Assembly (NCBI RefSeq): GCF_012277275.1
Contig: NZ_CP051155.1
Span: 1,302,001-1,366,000, forward strand
Direction: 5' to 3'
DNA from: Gephyromycinifex aptenodytis
Lineage (GTDB): Bacteria; Actinomycetota; Actinomycetes; Actinomycetales; Dermatophilaceae
Length of the DNA: 64,000 nt
Shown here piece after piece: positions 10,813 to 20,624 of the stretch (position 1 is the first letter of the stretch; every line of letters starts with the position of its first letter). The notes beneath the pieces are model-generated. The model saw only the letters and a list, made by a program, of their open reading frames with translations. It was not told the DNA's origin and ran no database searches. The translations under genes and the position numbers were made by a program.

Positions 10813-12155
10813 CAGCGGTCCACTCCTCCCATCACGGGGTCGATGGAGGCGACAGCGACAACCACGTCGGCGACGTTTCCGCCTTCGACGACGGCTGCCA
10901 CCGACTGCAGGTTGTGGAAGGAGGGGTCACGGAAGTGAGCCCGGAAGGGACGCGTTCCGCCGTCGGAGACGACATGGCACCCCAACTCGCCCTTGGCGGA
11001 TTCAACCGCCTGGTATGCCTGCCCCGGCGGGACTCGGAAGCCCTCGGTGACGAGCTTGAAGTGGTGGATCAGCGCCTCCATGGAGGTGCCCATGATCTCC
11101 CTGATGTGATCCAGGCTGTTGCCCATGCCGTCGCCGCCGATGGCCAGCTGCGCCGGCCAAGCGATCTTCGGGTCGTCGATCATGACCGGGCCTGAGCTTG
11201 ACGCGAGGCGCTCGATGCACTGTTCGACGATCCGCAGCGATTGCCAGATTTCTTGGAACCGCACCCGGATACGCCCGTAGCTGTCGGCGGTGTTCCAGGT
11301 GACGACATCGAAGTCGTAGGTCTCATAGCCGCAGTAGGGCGCGCTGCGTCGCAGGTCGTGCGGCATACCGGCAGAGCGCAGCATGGGCCCGGTCAGGCCG
11401 AGCGCGATGCACCCGGTGAGGTCCAAGTAGCCCACGTCGACGGTGCGGCCCTTGACGATGGGGTTCTCCAGAACGAGCCCTTCCATCTCCTTGACGCCCT
11501 TGCGCAGCAGGGGAAGCTGCTCATCGAGCAGGTCCTTCCAACCTGGAGGCAGGTCTTGGGCGACGCCGCCGGGACGGATGTAGGCGTTGTTCATGCGCAA
11601 ACCGGTGGTGGCCTCGATGAAGCGCAGCACCCGCTCACGTTCGCGGGCTGCGGTGGTGAACACCGTGGTCGCGCCGAGCTCCATGCCACCGGTACCCAAG
11701 CAGATCAGGTGGGAGCTGATGCGAGTCAGCTCCATCATCAGGACCCGGATGGTGGTCGCCCGGTCGGGAATCTGGTCGGTGACCCCGAGCAGCTTCTCCA
11801 CCCCGAGGCAGTAGGCGGTCTCCTGGAACATCGGGGTCAGGTAGTCCATGCGAGTGCAGAACGTGACGCCCTGGGTCCAGGTGCGGAACTCCATGTTCTT
11901 CTCGATACCGGTGTGCAGGTAACCGATGCCGACGCGGGCTTCGGTCACGTGCTCACCATCGAGTTCGAGGATGAGGCGCAGAACACCGTGCGTGGACGGG
12001 TGCTGCGGACCCATGTTGACCACGATGCGCTCGTCGCTGTGCTCCACAGCCTCGCGCGCGAGGTCGTCCCAGTCACCGCCCTCGGTGTTGAGGATGCGTT
12101 CGTCGCCGCGCTCGTCGGCGCCCGAGGCGGCCCAGGTGGTCGAGGTGGTGCTCAT
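10812..12155 (-). CDS. nuoD: NADH-quinone oxidoreductase subunit D
   Basis: 49-kDa-type quinone-pocket subunit of complex I, 447 aa, related to the large subunit of [NiFe]-hydrogenases but without metal ligands. Recognised by [20 protein letters not shown] near residue 47, the [16 protein letters not shown] segment and the C-terminal DPVMGGVDR ending. The N-terminal ~35 residues ([19 protein letters not shown]) are variable. Start ATG 12155 overlaps the nuoC stop by one base. It contacts NuoB and NuoH at the quinone site. Confidence 0.97.
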   Translation of the reverse strand: MSTTSTTWAASGADERGDERILNTEGGDWDDLAREAVEHSDERIVVNMGPQHPSTHGVLRLILELDGEHVTEARVGIGYLHTGIEKNMEFRTWTQGVTFCTRMDYLTPMFQETAYCLGVEKLLGVTDQIPDRATTIRVLMMELTRISSHLICLGTGGMELGATTVFTTAARERERVLRFIEATTGLRMNNAYIRPGGVAQDLPPGWKDLLDEQLPLLRKGVKEMEGLVLENPIVKGRTVDVGYLDLTGCIALGLTGPMLRSAGMPHDLRRSAPYCGYETYDFDVVTWNTADSYGRIRVRFQEIWQSLRIVEQCIERLASSSGPVMIDDPKIAWPAQLAIGGDGMGNSLDHIREIMGTSMEALIHHFKLVTEGFRVPPGQAYQAVESAKGELGCHVVSDGGTRPFRAHFRDPSFHNLQSVAAVVEGGNVADVVVAVASIDPVMGGVDR

Positions 12156-12946
12156 CAGTTGTAGGCCCTCCGCTGGTCCGGCGGCGGCACGGTGGCGCCC
12201 TTGTACTCCACCGGGATACCGCCGAGGGGGTAATCCTTGCGCTGGGGGTGCCCCGGCCAGTCGTCGGGCATAAGGATGCGCGTGAGCGCAGGGTGCCCGT
12301 CGAAGATGATGCCGAAGAAGTCCCAGGCTTCCCGCTCATGCCAGGTGGCAGCGGGGTAAGTGTCGACGACCGAGGGGATGTGCGGGTCGGCGTCGGGGCA
12401 GGTGACCTCCAGGCGGAGGCGACGGCTGCCGTGGGTGATCGAAAGCAGGTGGTAGACGGCGTGCAACTCCTTGCCGACCTGCTGGGGGTAATGGACACCG
12501 GAGACGCCGGTGAACATTTCGAAACGCAGCGCGGGTTCATCGCGCAGCACCCGCATGATCCGCGGCAGGTGCTCGCGCTGCACGTGCAGGGTCATCTCGT
12601 CACGGTCGATGACGACCATCTCGACGGCCTCGGCCATGGCCGGTCCGCCGTGGCGCTCCAGCGCCGCTTCCAGCGCATCGGCGATCTCGTCGAAGTACCC
12701 GCCGTACGGGCGCACCGAGGCTCCCGGGAAGAGCACTGGTGAGACGAGCCCGCCGTAACCGGTGGTGTCTCCGCCGCGGGTAGCGCCGAACATTCCCTGC
12801 CGGGCGCCGACGACGACCGGGTCGGGAACGGTTCCGGGCGCCGCGGGCAGCGACTCGTCGTGCTGGCCGGCTCCGCCGTGCACAGCCGCCGGCTGACTGC
12901 CGGTGGCTTGCGCCTGACCGGTACCGACCTTCTTTTCCTCGCTCAC
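12155..12946 (-). CDS. nuoC: NADH-quinone oxidoreductase subunit C
   Basis: 30-kDa-type hydrophilic subunit of complex I, 263 aa. The signature [20 protein letters not shown] is followed by the conserved [20 protein letters not shown] near the C-terminus. The first ~75 residues are a low-complexity and variable extension. The start is GTG at 12946, four bases inside the nuoB stop region (GTGA overlap). nuoC and nuoD are separate genes here, unlike the fused nuoCD of enterobacteria. Confidence 0.96.
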   Translation of the reverse strand: MSEEKKVGTGQAQATGSQPAAVHGGAGQHDESLPAAPGTVPDPVVVGARQGMFGATRGGDTTGYGGLVSPVLFPGASVRPYGGYFDEIADALEAALERHGGPAMAEAVEMVVIDRDEMTLHVQREHLPRIMRVLRDEPALRFEMFTGVSGVHYPQQVGKELHAVYHLLSITHGSRRLRLEVTCPDADPHIPSVVDTYPAATWHEREAWDFFGIIFDGHPALTRILMPDDWPGHPQRKDYPLGGIPVEYKGATVPPPDQRRAYN

Positions 12947-13494
12947 CGCAGCAGCCCCTTCATTTCGATGAGTGGCGTCTCAGCCATGGCCGCAGCCTCG
13001 ACCTGGCGCGCGATTTCCTTGCGGTTGAACGCGTGCGGCGAGTTCTGGATCTGCTCGTGCAGCTTCAAGAAGGCATTGATGAGCATCTGAGGCCGAGGCG
13101 GGCAGCCGGGCAGGTACACGTCCACAGGAACGATGTGGTCCACGCCCTGCACGATCGCGTAGTTGTTGAACATGCCACCGGAGCTGGCGCAGACGCCCAT
13201 CGAGATGACCCACTTGGGCTCGGGCATCTGGTCGTAGACCTGGCGCACGACCGGGGCCATCTTCTGGCTCACCCGACCGGCCACGATCATGAGGTCGGCT
13301 TGGCGCGGGGTCGCACAGAAACGCTCCATACCGAAGCGGGCGACGTCGTTGTCGGGCGACACCGTCACCATCATCTCGATCGCGCAACAGGCGAGGCCGA
13401 ACGTCGCGGGCCACACCGAGGTCTTCAGCAGGAAGCCCGCAAGTTGATTGATGTTGGCCGTCATCACGCCCGACGGCAAGCTCGATTCTGACAT
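12943..13494 (-). CDS. nuoB: NADH-quinone oxidoreductase subunit B
   Basis: Carries cluster N2, the last iron-sulfur centre before quinone, 183 aa. I start it at ATG 13494 ([20 protein letters not shown]), one base after the nuoA stop; a longer in-frame start at 13554 would add 20 residues that overlap nuoA and do not look like the family. Ligand motifs are [11 protein letters not shown] near residue 34, [13 protein letters not shown] and the LPGCPPRP motif near 132. The C-terminal ~20 residues are variable. Confidence 0.96.
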   Translation of the reverse strand: MSESSLPSGVMTANINQLAGFLLKTSVWPATFGLACCAIEMMVTVSPDNDVARFGMERFCATPRQADLMIVAGRVSQKMAPVVRQVYDQMPEPKWVISMGVCASSGGMFNNYAIVQGVDHIVPVDVYLPGCPPRPQMLINAFLKLHEQIQNSPHAFNRKEIARQVEAAAMAETPLIEMKGLLR

Positions 13495-13495
13495 G

Positions 13496-13864
13496 TCAGT
13501 CCCAATCCAATCCGCCACGACGCCACACATAGGCATCGGCGATGAAGAACGCATTAATCAAGAACACCGTCATGGCCAGCAGGCCGTACAGGCCCATCTG
13601 GTCGAAGGTGACGGCGAAGGGAAGCAAAAAGATCGTTTCGACGTCGAAGATGATGAACAACATCGCCGTCGTGGCGTACTTGACCGGGAAGCGGCCACGC
13701 GAGTCTGCTCGCGGCGACGGCTGGATGCCGCATTCGTAGGCCATCACTTTGGCGCTGTTGTACCGCTTGGGCCCGAGCAACAGGCCCAGCCCCAGCACCG
13801 ACAGCACGGCAAAACCGATGCCGCAGGCGAAGAAGATAAGGATCGGCAGATAGGGGCTGGTCAT
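13496..13864 (-). CDS. nuoA: NADH-quinone oxidoreductase subunit A
   Basis: Small three-helix membrane subunit of complex I, 122 aa, first gene of the nuo operon. The conserved loop contains [20 protein letters not shown] (residues ~45-64), including the cysteine that becomes accessible in the deactive state in some organisms. A strong ribosome site, AAAGGGGAG, sits nine bases before the ATG at 13864. The operon promoter should lie in the 135 bp between this start and the end of the reductase gene at 14000. Confidence 0.97.
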   Translation of the reverse strand: MTSPYLPILIFFACGIGFAVLSVLGLGLLLGPKRYNSAKVMAYECGIQPSPRADSRGRFPVKYATTAMLFIIFDVETIFLLPFAVTFDQMGLYGLLAMTVFLINAFFIADAYVWRRGGLDWD

Positions 13865-13970
13865 CTCGACGCGCTCCCCTTTCGGTTGACGGCGGTGCGG
13901 CGGTATCTCGGGTCAGTGTCTTGCGTGTCGCAGCACCGGGCGAGCATCTGCTCGGACGGTTCGGCGGCGC

Positions 13971-13983
13971 CTAGACAGTCTAG
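13971..13983. promoter_or_regulatory. Perfect palindrome CTAGACAGTCTAG upstream of nuoA
   Basis: A 6-1-6 perfect inverted repeat, CTAGAC-A-GTCTAG, lies about 107 bp upstream of nuoA, between it and the end of the menJ-like gene. On the minus strand it contains TAGACT, which fits a TAnnnT -10 element. This makes it a candidate operator or promoter for the nuo operon; no regulator can be named, and no good -35 hexamer is visible. Confidence 0.35.
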
Positions 13984-13999
13984 TGAACGTAATCATCTC

Positions 14000-15313
14000 T
14001 CAGGCCGAAGGGGTCACTCTGGTGAGCGCGGCGATCACGCGATCGTCCAAACCACCCCCGGAAGGTTCGGCCAGTCCGGCCATGATCTTGACGACGAAGC
14101 GCATCAGAGTGCGGCGCGGCAAACCGTGGCGCACCGCGAGCCGCATGATCTCTGGGTGGCCGATAATGCGGGCGAACTGGGCCCCGAGCATGAAGTAGCC
14201 ACCGAGCTCATCCTCGACCGCCCCCGGGTAGGTCGCCGCGACGCGCTCCCGGGCGCGCTGGTCAGGCTGGTCCAGCGCACCGGAGATCGTTTGCGCCGCG
14301 ATGCGCGCCGCTTCCATGGCGTGAGCAATGCCCTCGCCGTTGAACGGGCTGATCATGCCGCCGGCGTCGCCGAGCAGGAACAATCCGTCGCGGTAGAGGG
14401 GGCGCCGGTTCAGTGCCATGGGCAGGGCCGCCCCGCGGATCGGGGAGGTCATGTTCTCCGGGGTGAAAGTCCATTCCGCCGGGAGGGTGTCTACCCAGCG
14501 GCGCAGCACTTCTTTACAGTCCACGCTCCGGAAGGATGGCGAGGTATCCAGGATGCCGAGCCCCACGTTGCTGGTTCCGTCGCTCAAGGCGAAGATCCAG
14601 CCGTACCCGGGCAGCAGCACCGGCTTACTGGAGGGGTCCTGCGGGTCCGAGGGGGTCCACAGCTCCATCCACGACTCCATGTAGTCGTCGGTGCTGCGCG
14701 GCGTCTTGAAATAGGTGCGCACGCCGACCCCCATGGGGCGGTCCTCGCGTCGAGGTCGATCCATCGCAAGGGAGAGCCGGCTGCTGTTGCCGTCGCAGGC
14801 CAGCGTGAACGGCGCGTGATATTCGGTGGTCTCCCCGGTGGGTCGTCCGCGTTCGTCCATCACCTTGACCTGGACCCCGCGCAGCCTTCCGGTGGCCTCG
14901 TCGCGGATCGGGCCGCTGACGTTAGCCCGCTGCACCAACCGGGCGCCCCGCGCCACGGCATGCCGAGCCAGCAGGTAGTCGAAATCGTTGCGGGCGCGCG
15001 CGAGTCCGTAATTGGGGTAGATCGAGGATTCCGGCCAGTCGATCTCGACCCGGTGTCCCCCGCCGATCAGGCGCAGTCCGCGGCTGCGCATCCAGCCCGG
15101 GTCTTCGGTTGATACGCCCAGGGTGATGAGTTCTTTGACCGCGCGAGGGGTGAGCCCGTCACCGCAGACCTTGTCGCGCGGGAAGCTCGTCTTCTCCAAC
15201 AGAACGACGTCGAGGCCGAACCCTGCCAGGTAAGCGGCCGCACTGGATCCGGCGGGCCCTGCTCCGACGACGATGGCGTCAGCCTGCTGCACTGAGGGCG
15301 AGGTCACGCTCAA
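14000..15313 (-). CDS. menJ: Geranylgeranyl reductase family FAD protein, probable menaquinone reductase
   Basis: FAD-dependent oxidoreductase, 437 aa, of the geranylgeranyl reductase family. The N-terminal dinucleotide motif VVGAGPAGSSAAAYLAG (residues ~16-32) binds FAD; FPRDKVCGDGLTP near 43 is the family's conserved region, and LLGDAGGMISPFNGEGI near 305 is the second FAD motif. In M. tuberculosis the homologous MenJ reduces one isoprene unit of menaquinone. Location between nuoA and menG supports a menaquinone tail-saturation role, though specificity is inferred and not visible in the sequence. Start ATG at 15313. Confidence 0.85.
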   Translation of the reverse strand: MSVTSPSVQQADAIVVGAGPAGSSAAAYLAGFGLDVVLLEKTSFPRDKVCGDGLTPRAVKELITLGVSTEDPGWMRSRGLRLIGGGHRVEIDWPESSIYPNYGLARARNDFDYLLARHAVARGARLVQRANVSGPIRDEATGRLRGVQVKVMDERGRPTGETTEYHAPFTLACDGNSSRLSLAMDRPRREDRPMGVGVRTYFKTPRSTDDYMESWMELWTPSDPQDPSSKPVLLPGYGWIFALSDGTSNVGLGILDTSPSFRSVDCKEVLRRWVDTLPAEWTFTPENMTSPIRGAALPMALNRRPLYRDGLFLLGDAGGMISPFNGEGIAHAMEAARIAAQTISGALDQPDQRARERVAATYPGAVEDELGGYFMLGAQFARIIGHPEIMRLAVRHGLPRRTLMRFVVKIMAGLAEPSGGGLDDRVIAALTRVTPSA

Positions 15314-15383
15314 TCATCCTTCGCTCGAGTCGGCGGTCGCGGTGACCGGGCTGGCAATCCGGTCATCCGGGCCCCTCATGAGA

Positions 15384-16079
15384 CTACTCGAGTGGCCGAC
15401 GCGCTCGATGCAGAGCCACGATTCCGGCCGTGAGGTTACGCCACTGAACGCCCTGCCATCCCGCCGCCCCGACCTGCTGGGCGAAGGCTTCCTGGGCGGG
15501 CCAGCGCACGATGGACTCGGCCAGGTATTCGTAGCTGCTGGGGTCGGAGCTGACCACGCGGGCGATCGCGGGCAGCGAACCCATGAGGTAGCGCTGATAA
15601 ACCAGGCGGAACGCGGCGTTGGTGGGGTGGCTGAACTCGCAGATGACGAGCCGGCCGCCGGGTCGGGTCACCCGGGCGAACTCCGCCAGCGCAACCTGCG
15701 GGTCAGCCACATTGCGCAGCCCGAAGGACATGGTGACCGCGTCGAAGGACGCGTCGGCGAAGGGCAGCCGCATCGCGTCGGCGGCGGCGAAGGACAACTG
15801 CGGGTAGCGGCGCCGACCTTCGCGCAGCATTCCCAGGGAGAAGTCGGCCGCGACGACCTGCACGCCGGCCTCGTGGAAGGGCACGCTGCTGGTGCCGGTA
15901 CCGGCGGCGATGTCCAGCACCTTCTCCCCCGGTTCTGCTGCGACGGCCTCGGCCACGAGCTTGCGCCACCGACGCGTCTGCCCCATGGCCAACACGTCAT
16001 TGGTGAGGTCGTAGCGCGCTGCGACCTCATCGAACATTCGCGCAACCTCATGGGGCTTCTTATCCAAGCTCGCTCGCAT
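15384..16079 (-). CDS. menG: Demethylmenaquinone methyltransferase
   Basis: SAM-dependent C-methyltransferase for the last step of menaquinone synthesis (UbiE/MenG family), 231 aa. Family signature [20 protein letters not shown] near residue 24 is followed by the SAM motif [16 protein letters not shown] near 52 and [17 protein letters not shown] near 107, where the NxxD-type UbiE signature occurs. Start ATG 16079 is chosen by the conserved N-terminus. It is divergent from menF, and the 108 bp between them must hold both promoters. Confidence 0.94.
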   Translation of the reverse strand: MRASLDKKPHEVARMFDEVAARYDLTNDVLAMGQTRRWRKLVAEAVAAEPGEKVLDIAAGTGTSSVPFHEAGVQVVAADFSLGMLREGRRRYPQLSFAAADAMRLPFADASFDAVTMSFGLRNVADPQVALAEFARVTRPGGRLVICEFSHPTNAAFRLVYQRYLMGSLPAIARVVSSDPSSYEYLAESIVRWPAQEAFAQQVGAAGWQGVQWRNLTAGIVALHRARRPLE

Positions 16080-16187
16080 GACCCCATCTTGGACTACCGC
16101 AGGCCGACAGGAGTGTGCGGGGCGTTTGCGACCCCCACCCAGAGGCGGTCACGCACTCCGCCGGGTTCAGACCTAAAGTTGTGCGTT

Positions 16188-17468
16188 ATGACCATCCCAG
16201 CCCCGCGCCTGCGCGTGCACACCCGCACCGTGGCCGACCCTGGCGCCCTGCTTGACCTCCTACCCGAGAACGTCCCGGCCACGCAGCTGGCGGCCTGGGT
16301 TCGCGACGGTGAGGGGATCGTCGGCTGGGGTGAGGCCGCCAGGGTGGACACCAGCGGCGAGGAGCGCTTTGCCCAGGCGGAGCGTTGGTGGGCCGATGTC
16401 GTGGCCGGCGCCGAGGTCGATGACCAGGTGCGGGTCTACGGAAGCGGACTCGTAGCGTTCGGTTCCTTCGCCTACGCGGCAGATTCGACTGAAGACTCAT
16501 GTTTGATCGTCCCGCAGGTCATCGTGGGCCGGCGGGAGGACACCTGGTGGGCCACCACCCTGAGCGAGCAGAGCCCGCCCAGCGACCCCGCTCGTAACCA
16601 GCGAGCCGACCTGTCCGCCCCGGTGCAGGCCCCCCGCAGTCCCGGCCTGGTCGTCTTCGCTGACGGTGCACTGCCTGGACCGCGTTGGCAGGCTGCGGTG
16701 GCCTGCGCCGTGGAGCGCATCACGGCCGGCGACCTGGACAAGGTCGTCCTAGCCCGAGACCTCGTCGCCGAGACGGAGTGCCCGATCGACCTGCGATGGG
16801 TGTTGACTCAACTCGGCGCCAGCTACGGACGCACCTGGGTCTTCGCCGTGGACGGGCTGGTGGGCGCCACCCCCGAGATGCTCGTCCGGCTGGAACGCGG
16901 CCTGGTCACCTCCCGGGTCCTGGCGGGCACGATCCGACGTACCGGCGATGACGAACGCGATCTCGCGTTGGCCGCTTCGCTGGCCCGTTCCAGCAAGGAC
17001 CTGGAGGAACACGAGTATGCGGTGCGTTCAGTCGGGGATGCCCTCAACCCGTACTGCACCTCGGTGAGCGTGCCGGAGTCGCCGTTCGTGCTGCACCTGC
17101 CCAATGTCATGCACCTGGCCACCGACGTGGCCGGGCGTCTGGTCAACGGCGCGACCTCGCTGGAACTCGCAGCGTCGCTACACCCCTCGGCTGCGGTGTG
17201 CGGCACCCCGAAACCGGACGCGGACGGGCTCATCGCCGACCTGGAGCAGATGGATCGCGGCCGCTACGCCGGGCCGGTGGGATGGATGGACGCCTCCGGT
17301 GACGGCGAGTGGGGAATCGCGTTGCGCAGCGGGGCGCTTGACCGCGAGGTACCCACTCGGATGCGCCTGTTCGCCGGCTGCGGGATCGTTGCCGGTTCGG
17401 ACCCGGCGGCCGAATTGGCCGAATCGGACGCCAAGCTGGTCCCGATGCGCTCGGCCCTACAAGGCTGA
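16188..17468 (+). CDS. menF: Isochorismate synthase
   Basis: Chorismate-binding enzyme that converts chorismate to isochorismate, the entry step of menaquinone synthesis, 426 aa. The start is ATG 16188 (MTIPAPRLRVHTRTV); the open frame extends far upstream antisense to menG but that part is not family-like. The C-terminal catalytic domain shows DKVVLARDL near 183, GATPEMLVRLERGLVTSRVL, LAGTIRR, the SSKDLEEHEYAVRSV segment, and HPSAAVCGTPKPDA with GPVGWMDASGDGEW near the end. These are the residues that bind chorismate and Mg2+. DHBA/siderophore isochorismate synthases are similar, but the men neighbours favour MenF. Confidence 0.92.
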   Translation: MTIPAPRLRVHTRTVADPGALLDLLPENVPATQLAAWVRDGEGIVGWGEAARVDTSGEERFAQAERWWADVVAGAEVDDQVRVYGSGLVAFGSFAYAADSTEDSCLIVPQVIVGRREDTWWATTLSEQSPPSDPARNQRADLSAPVQAPRSPGLVVFADGALPGPRWQAAVACAVERITAGDLDKVVLARDLVAETECPIDLRWVLTQLGASYGRTWVFAVDGLVGATPEMLVRLERGLVTSRVLAGTIRRTGDDERDLALAASLARSSKDLEEHEYAVRSVGDALNPYCTSVSVPESPFVLHLPNVMHLATDVAGRLVNGATSLELAASLHPSAAVCGTPKPDADGLIADLEQMDRGRYAGPVGWMDASGDGEWGIALRSGALDREVPTRMRLFAGCGIVAGSDPAAELAESDAKLVPMRSALQG

Positions 17469-17518
17469 GTCGGACACCTCGTTTGCACCCACCGGCGACC
17501 GGCCACCAGGATGACCGG

Positions 17519-18784
17519 GTGAAAATCGACATCCGCCCGTTGGGACCGCAGGACATTCAGGCTGTACTGACCCTAGGTGGCTACGCCTTCGCCAGTGCTC
17601 CGGAGAGCGCCCCGGTGGACATGGCCGAGCAGATCAACTGGGAGACCACCTTCGGCGTCCGAGACCCGCAACACCCAGGTGAACTCTGCGGCATGTACAC
17701 CTCCTTCGACCTGGCGATGACGATCCCGGGCCCGCGCGGAGGCGCCAGAAGCGTTCCGCTGTCCGGGCTGAGTTGGGTCGGTGTGCATCCCGACGTGCGC
17801 CGACGCGGCGTCCTGAGCGCGATGATGCGTCACTACCTCGCCGCCGTGCGCGAGCGCGGGATCGCCCTATGCGGGCTGCACGCAACCGAGACCGGCATCT
17901 ACGGCCGCTTCGGGTTCGGAGTCGCCAGCCACGACGTCACCCTCACCCTGCCCCGTGGGGCGCGCCTGGCCGCGCCAGCGCACATCGAGGCCGACGCCGA
18001 GCAGGTGCAGACCAGCACGCTGTTCGACATCGACAGCCCCGAGTGCGCCCGACGCCTGAGCGACATCGACACCCGGTGCGCGGGCAGCACGCTGGGGTTC
18101 CTCACCCTGAGCCCGAACCAGGTCCGGGCCAACCTGCGCGATGTGCCGGCGGCACGCCCCGGCCAGGAGCCGCGCAGGGCGCTGATCGCGACCCGGCAGG
18201 GGGTCGAGGTCGGGGCTGCGATCTACTCGCGCAAACTGTCGTGGGAAGAGGCCAGTCCCGCTGGGGAGGTCATGGTCTATCACCTGGCGGCCCTCGATGC
18301 ACCGACCCACCTGGCGCTGTGCGCCCGCCTGCTCGACATGGATCTGGCGGGGAGCACCACGTTCTCCCACCGCGGGTTGAGCGACCCGCTCCTGGCCTGG
18401 AGCAACAGCCCACGCGACGCGAAACTGCGGGTGTACGACGGGCTGTGGCTGCGACCGGCGATCCTGGAGGATGCCCTGGGGCTGCGCGGATATGCCTGCG
18501 CTGCCGACCTGGTCTTGGAGGTCACCGACGCCATGGCGCCGAGCGGGGCTCAGCGGGTGCACCTGACCATCGCTGCGGACGGGGTCGCCCGCACATCACC
18601 CACGCAGGCCGAACCGGATCTTCGCCTGGACATGTCGAGCCTCGCCGGGCTGTACCTGGGTTTACAGGGCGCAGCCGAACTGCACGCCGCAGGTCTGATC
18701 CAGGAACTGCGCCCCGCAGCCGCGCACGAACTCGGGTGCGCCCTGGACACCGGGATCGCCCCGATCGGGGGCGCGAGCTTCTGA
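17519..18784 (+). CDS. eis: Eis-family GNAT N-acetyltransferase
   Basis: Large three-domain GNAT acetyltransferase, 421 aa from GTG 17519 (an ATG 12 codons upstream is possible). The N-terminal GNAT domain has the acetyl-CoA loop VGVHPDVRRRGVLSAMM near residue 85 and ETGIYGRFGFG near 125, containing the tyrosine that serves as general acid in Eis. The C-terminus ends in Phe (IGGASF); in M. tuberculosis Eis the terminal carboxylate is catalytic. The C-terminal ~100 residues look like the SCP2-like domain. Known Eis proteins acetylate aminoglycosides and other amines; the substrate here is unknown. It follows menF by 50 bp and converges on menD. Confidence 0.85.
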   Translation: MKIDIRPLGPQDIQAVLTLGGYAFASAPESAPVDMAEQINWETTFGVRDPQHPGELCGMYTSFDLAMTIPGPRGGARSVPLSGLSWVGVHPDVRRRGVLSAMMRHYLAAVRERGIALCGLHATETGIYGRFGFGVASHDVTLTLPRGARLAAPAHIEADAEQVQTSTLFDIDSPECARRLSDIDTRCAGSTLGFLTLSPNQVRANLRDVPAARPGQEPRRALIATRQGVEVGAAIYSRKLSWEEASPAGEVMVYHLAALDAPTHLALCARLLDMDLAGSTTFSHRGLSDPLLAWSNSPRDAKLRVYDGLWLRPAILEDALGLRGYACAADLVLEVTDAMAPSGAQRVHLTIAADGVARTSPTQAEPDLRLDMSSLAGLYLGLQGAAELHAAGLIQELRPAAAHELGCALDTGIAPIGGASF

Positions 18785-18851
18785 GCTGCTCTTTGCCGCA
18801 CAGCCCCCGCAGCGGGACGGTGACGGCGCCGAGCCGGGGTCCCCTGGCGGG

Positions 18852-20624
18852 TCAGCCCACAGCGCGAAGCAGTGCCGCGGCGAAATCCTGGCGACCGGTG
18901 CGCGCCAGCGGCACCTCCACGATCCGCAACCCGCGCGGTCGTTCCCGAACCGCGCTCGCCAGTTCCTCCGGTGTGCACGCGGCCGCGTAGGGCACGGCGT
19001 GTGCGGCGGCCAGGTCGACGATCCGAACTCCGGTCGGGGTGGCGAACACCCGCTCGAATGCCCCCGGGGAATGTCGGCGCTGCGCATCCTGGCCGTATTC
19101 CAGGGTGTCAAAGATTCCGCCGCCGTCATCGTTGGCCACCACGATGGTCAGGTCGGGCAGGGGCTCCCCCGGCCCGATGAGCAGGCCGTTGGTGTCGTGC
19201 AGGAACGTCAGGTCGCCCAGCAGCGCATAGGTGGGTTGTCGGGTCGCCAGCGCGAGTCCGACCGCTGTGGAGACGCAGCCGTCGATCCCGGCCAGCCCGC
19301 GACTGGCCAGCACCTGGGCGGTGTCGGCGTACCGGGCAGCGTCAACGTCACGTACACCGTTAGAGGAGCCGAGGAAGAGCAGCGACTCATCGGGCAGCGC
19401 GCTCAACAGGGTCGAAGCCACCGCCGGGCCGTGCGGCCACCCCTGATCCAGCAGCGGACGCACCCGCTCGGAGGCCTCCCGGGCTGCCTCGGACCAGGCC
19501 CGCAGGAACTCACTGGTGGCGGCCACATCTTCCATTGCGAGTTCGCTATCGCAGAGCAGCCGCAACGCAGACCAGGGGTAGACCGCATCCAGCACATGGC
19601 CGGGGTCGGGCCAGCGGGTGCCGGAGGTGACCATCTCCACGCGCACCCCTGGCAGGCGCAGCAACTGGGCCATCGAACGCGACAGGGTGAGCCGGCCCAG
19701 GACGAGAATGCGATCAGGCCGCAGCGCCCGGCGTTGCGCCAGTGGCGCAAGCAACGCACCGTGTGGCATTCGGTTGCCGCACGGCAGCACGTCGCAGTCC
19801 GGGTGGGCTTGTCCGAAGGGTTCGCAGATCACCGGATGCCCGAGATGGTCGGCTACTCGCAGCGCCTCGGCGTGGGCCCGCAGCGGCAGATCGCCCAGCA
19901 CGATCAAGGTGCGCGGTTGCGCGGTAATCATGTCGCCCTCGCCAGGAATCGGCCCGCCCATCCAGCGCGGCGTCCGCGGGTCCAGTCCGACCCGGGTCCA
20001 TGGCGAACCGTTCGGGCGCCCCTCCAGTGACTCCGGCCACGGCGGTTGCCCTCGATCAGCGGGCACCAACGGATCCCGGAGCGGGATGTTGAGGTGCACC
20101 GGACCAGGGTCGGCCCCCAACGCTCCCAGCGCCGCCGCCATCGCCCGGTCGGCGCCGGTGCGCCAGGCCTGCTGGATGCCGATCCGCACGGCCGGGGTCT
20201 CCAAGTCGTGCGCCCAGCGCACCGCGCCACCGAAGACCTTGACCTGGTCGGTGGTCTGGTTGGCCCGGGTGCCCCGCAGCTCGGGCGGGCGGTCGGCGGT
20301 GAGCAGCAGCATGGGGACGCCCGCCTCATGAGCCTCCAGCACCGCGGGGTGCAGGTTGGCCACAGCCGTACCAGAGGTGGTGACGACGGGAGCGGGCATT
20401 CCGCTGGCCTTGGCCAGACCGAGCGCCAGGAAGGCGGCCGAGCGTTCATCCACCCGCACGTGCAGCCGCAACCGACCGGCGCGATCGGCCTCGTGGAAGG
20501 CGTAGGCCAGCGGCGCCGAACGCGAACCCGGGCACAGCACCACCTCGCGCACCCCAAGTCGGCAGAGTTCATCGACCAGGACACCGCACAGCGCTGCGGA
20601 CGGGGTCGGCGAGGTGAGCTCCAT
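18852..20624 (-). CDS. menD: 2-succinyl-5-enolpyruvyl-6-hydroxy-3-cyclohexene-1-carboxylate synthase
   Basis: Thiamine diphosphate enzyme that joins isochorismate and 2-oxoglutarate in menaquinone synthesis, 590 aa. Start ATG 20624 (MELTSPTPSAALCGVLVDEL) overlaps the upstream gene's stop by one base. The N-terminal domain has VVLCPGSRSAPLAYAF near residue 25, with the catalytic-type glutamate in RVDERSAAFLALGLAK, TSGTAVANLHPAVLEA near 80 and LLTADRPPELRGTRANQTTDQ. The ThDP motif TYALLGDLTFLHDTNGLL near 455 and VANDDGGGIFDTLEYGQD follow. Length is slightly above the M. tuberculosis enzyme (554 aa). Confidence 0.94.
   Translation of the reverse strand: MELTSPTPSAALCGVLVDELCRLGVREVVLCPGSRSAPLAYAFHEADRAGRLRLHVRVDERSAAFLALGLAKASGMPAPVVTTSGTAVANLHPAVLEAHEAGVPMLLLTADRPPELRGTRANQTTDQVKVFGGAVRWAHDLETPAVRIGIQQAWRTGADRAMAAALGALGADPGPVHLNIPLRDPLVPADRGQPPWPESLEGRPNGSPWTRVGLDPRTPRWMGGPIPGEGDMITAQPRTLIVLGDLPLRAHAEALRVADHLGHPVICEPFGQAHPDCDVLPCGNRMPHGALLAPLAQRRALRPDRILVLGRLTLSRSMAQLLRLPGVRVEMVTSGTRWPDPGHVLDAVYPWSALRLLCDSELAMEDVAATSEFLRAWSEAAREASERVRPLLDQGWPHGPAVASTLLSALPDESLLFLGSSNGVRDVDAARYADTAQVLASRGLAGIDGCVSTAVGLALATRQPTYALLGDLTFLHDTNGLLIGPGEPLPDLTIVVANDDGGGIFDTLEYGQDAQRRHSPGAFERVFATPTGVRIVDLAAAHAVPYAAACTPEELASAVRERPRGLRIVEVPLARTGRQDFAAALLRAVG

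Noticed and set aside
13448-15112. Long plus-strand open frame (554 codons) across nuoB, nuoA and the menJ-like gene
   Set aside because: Fully antisense to confident genes and lacking any family motif.
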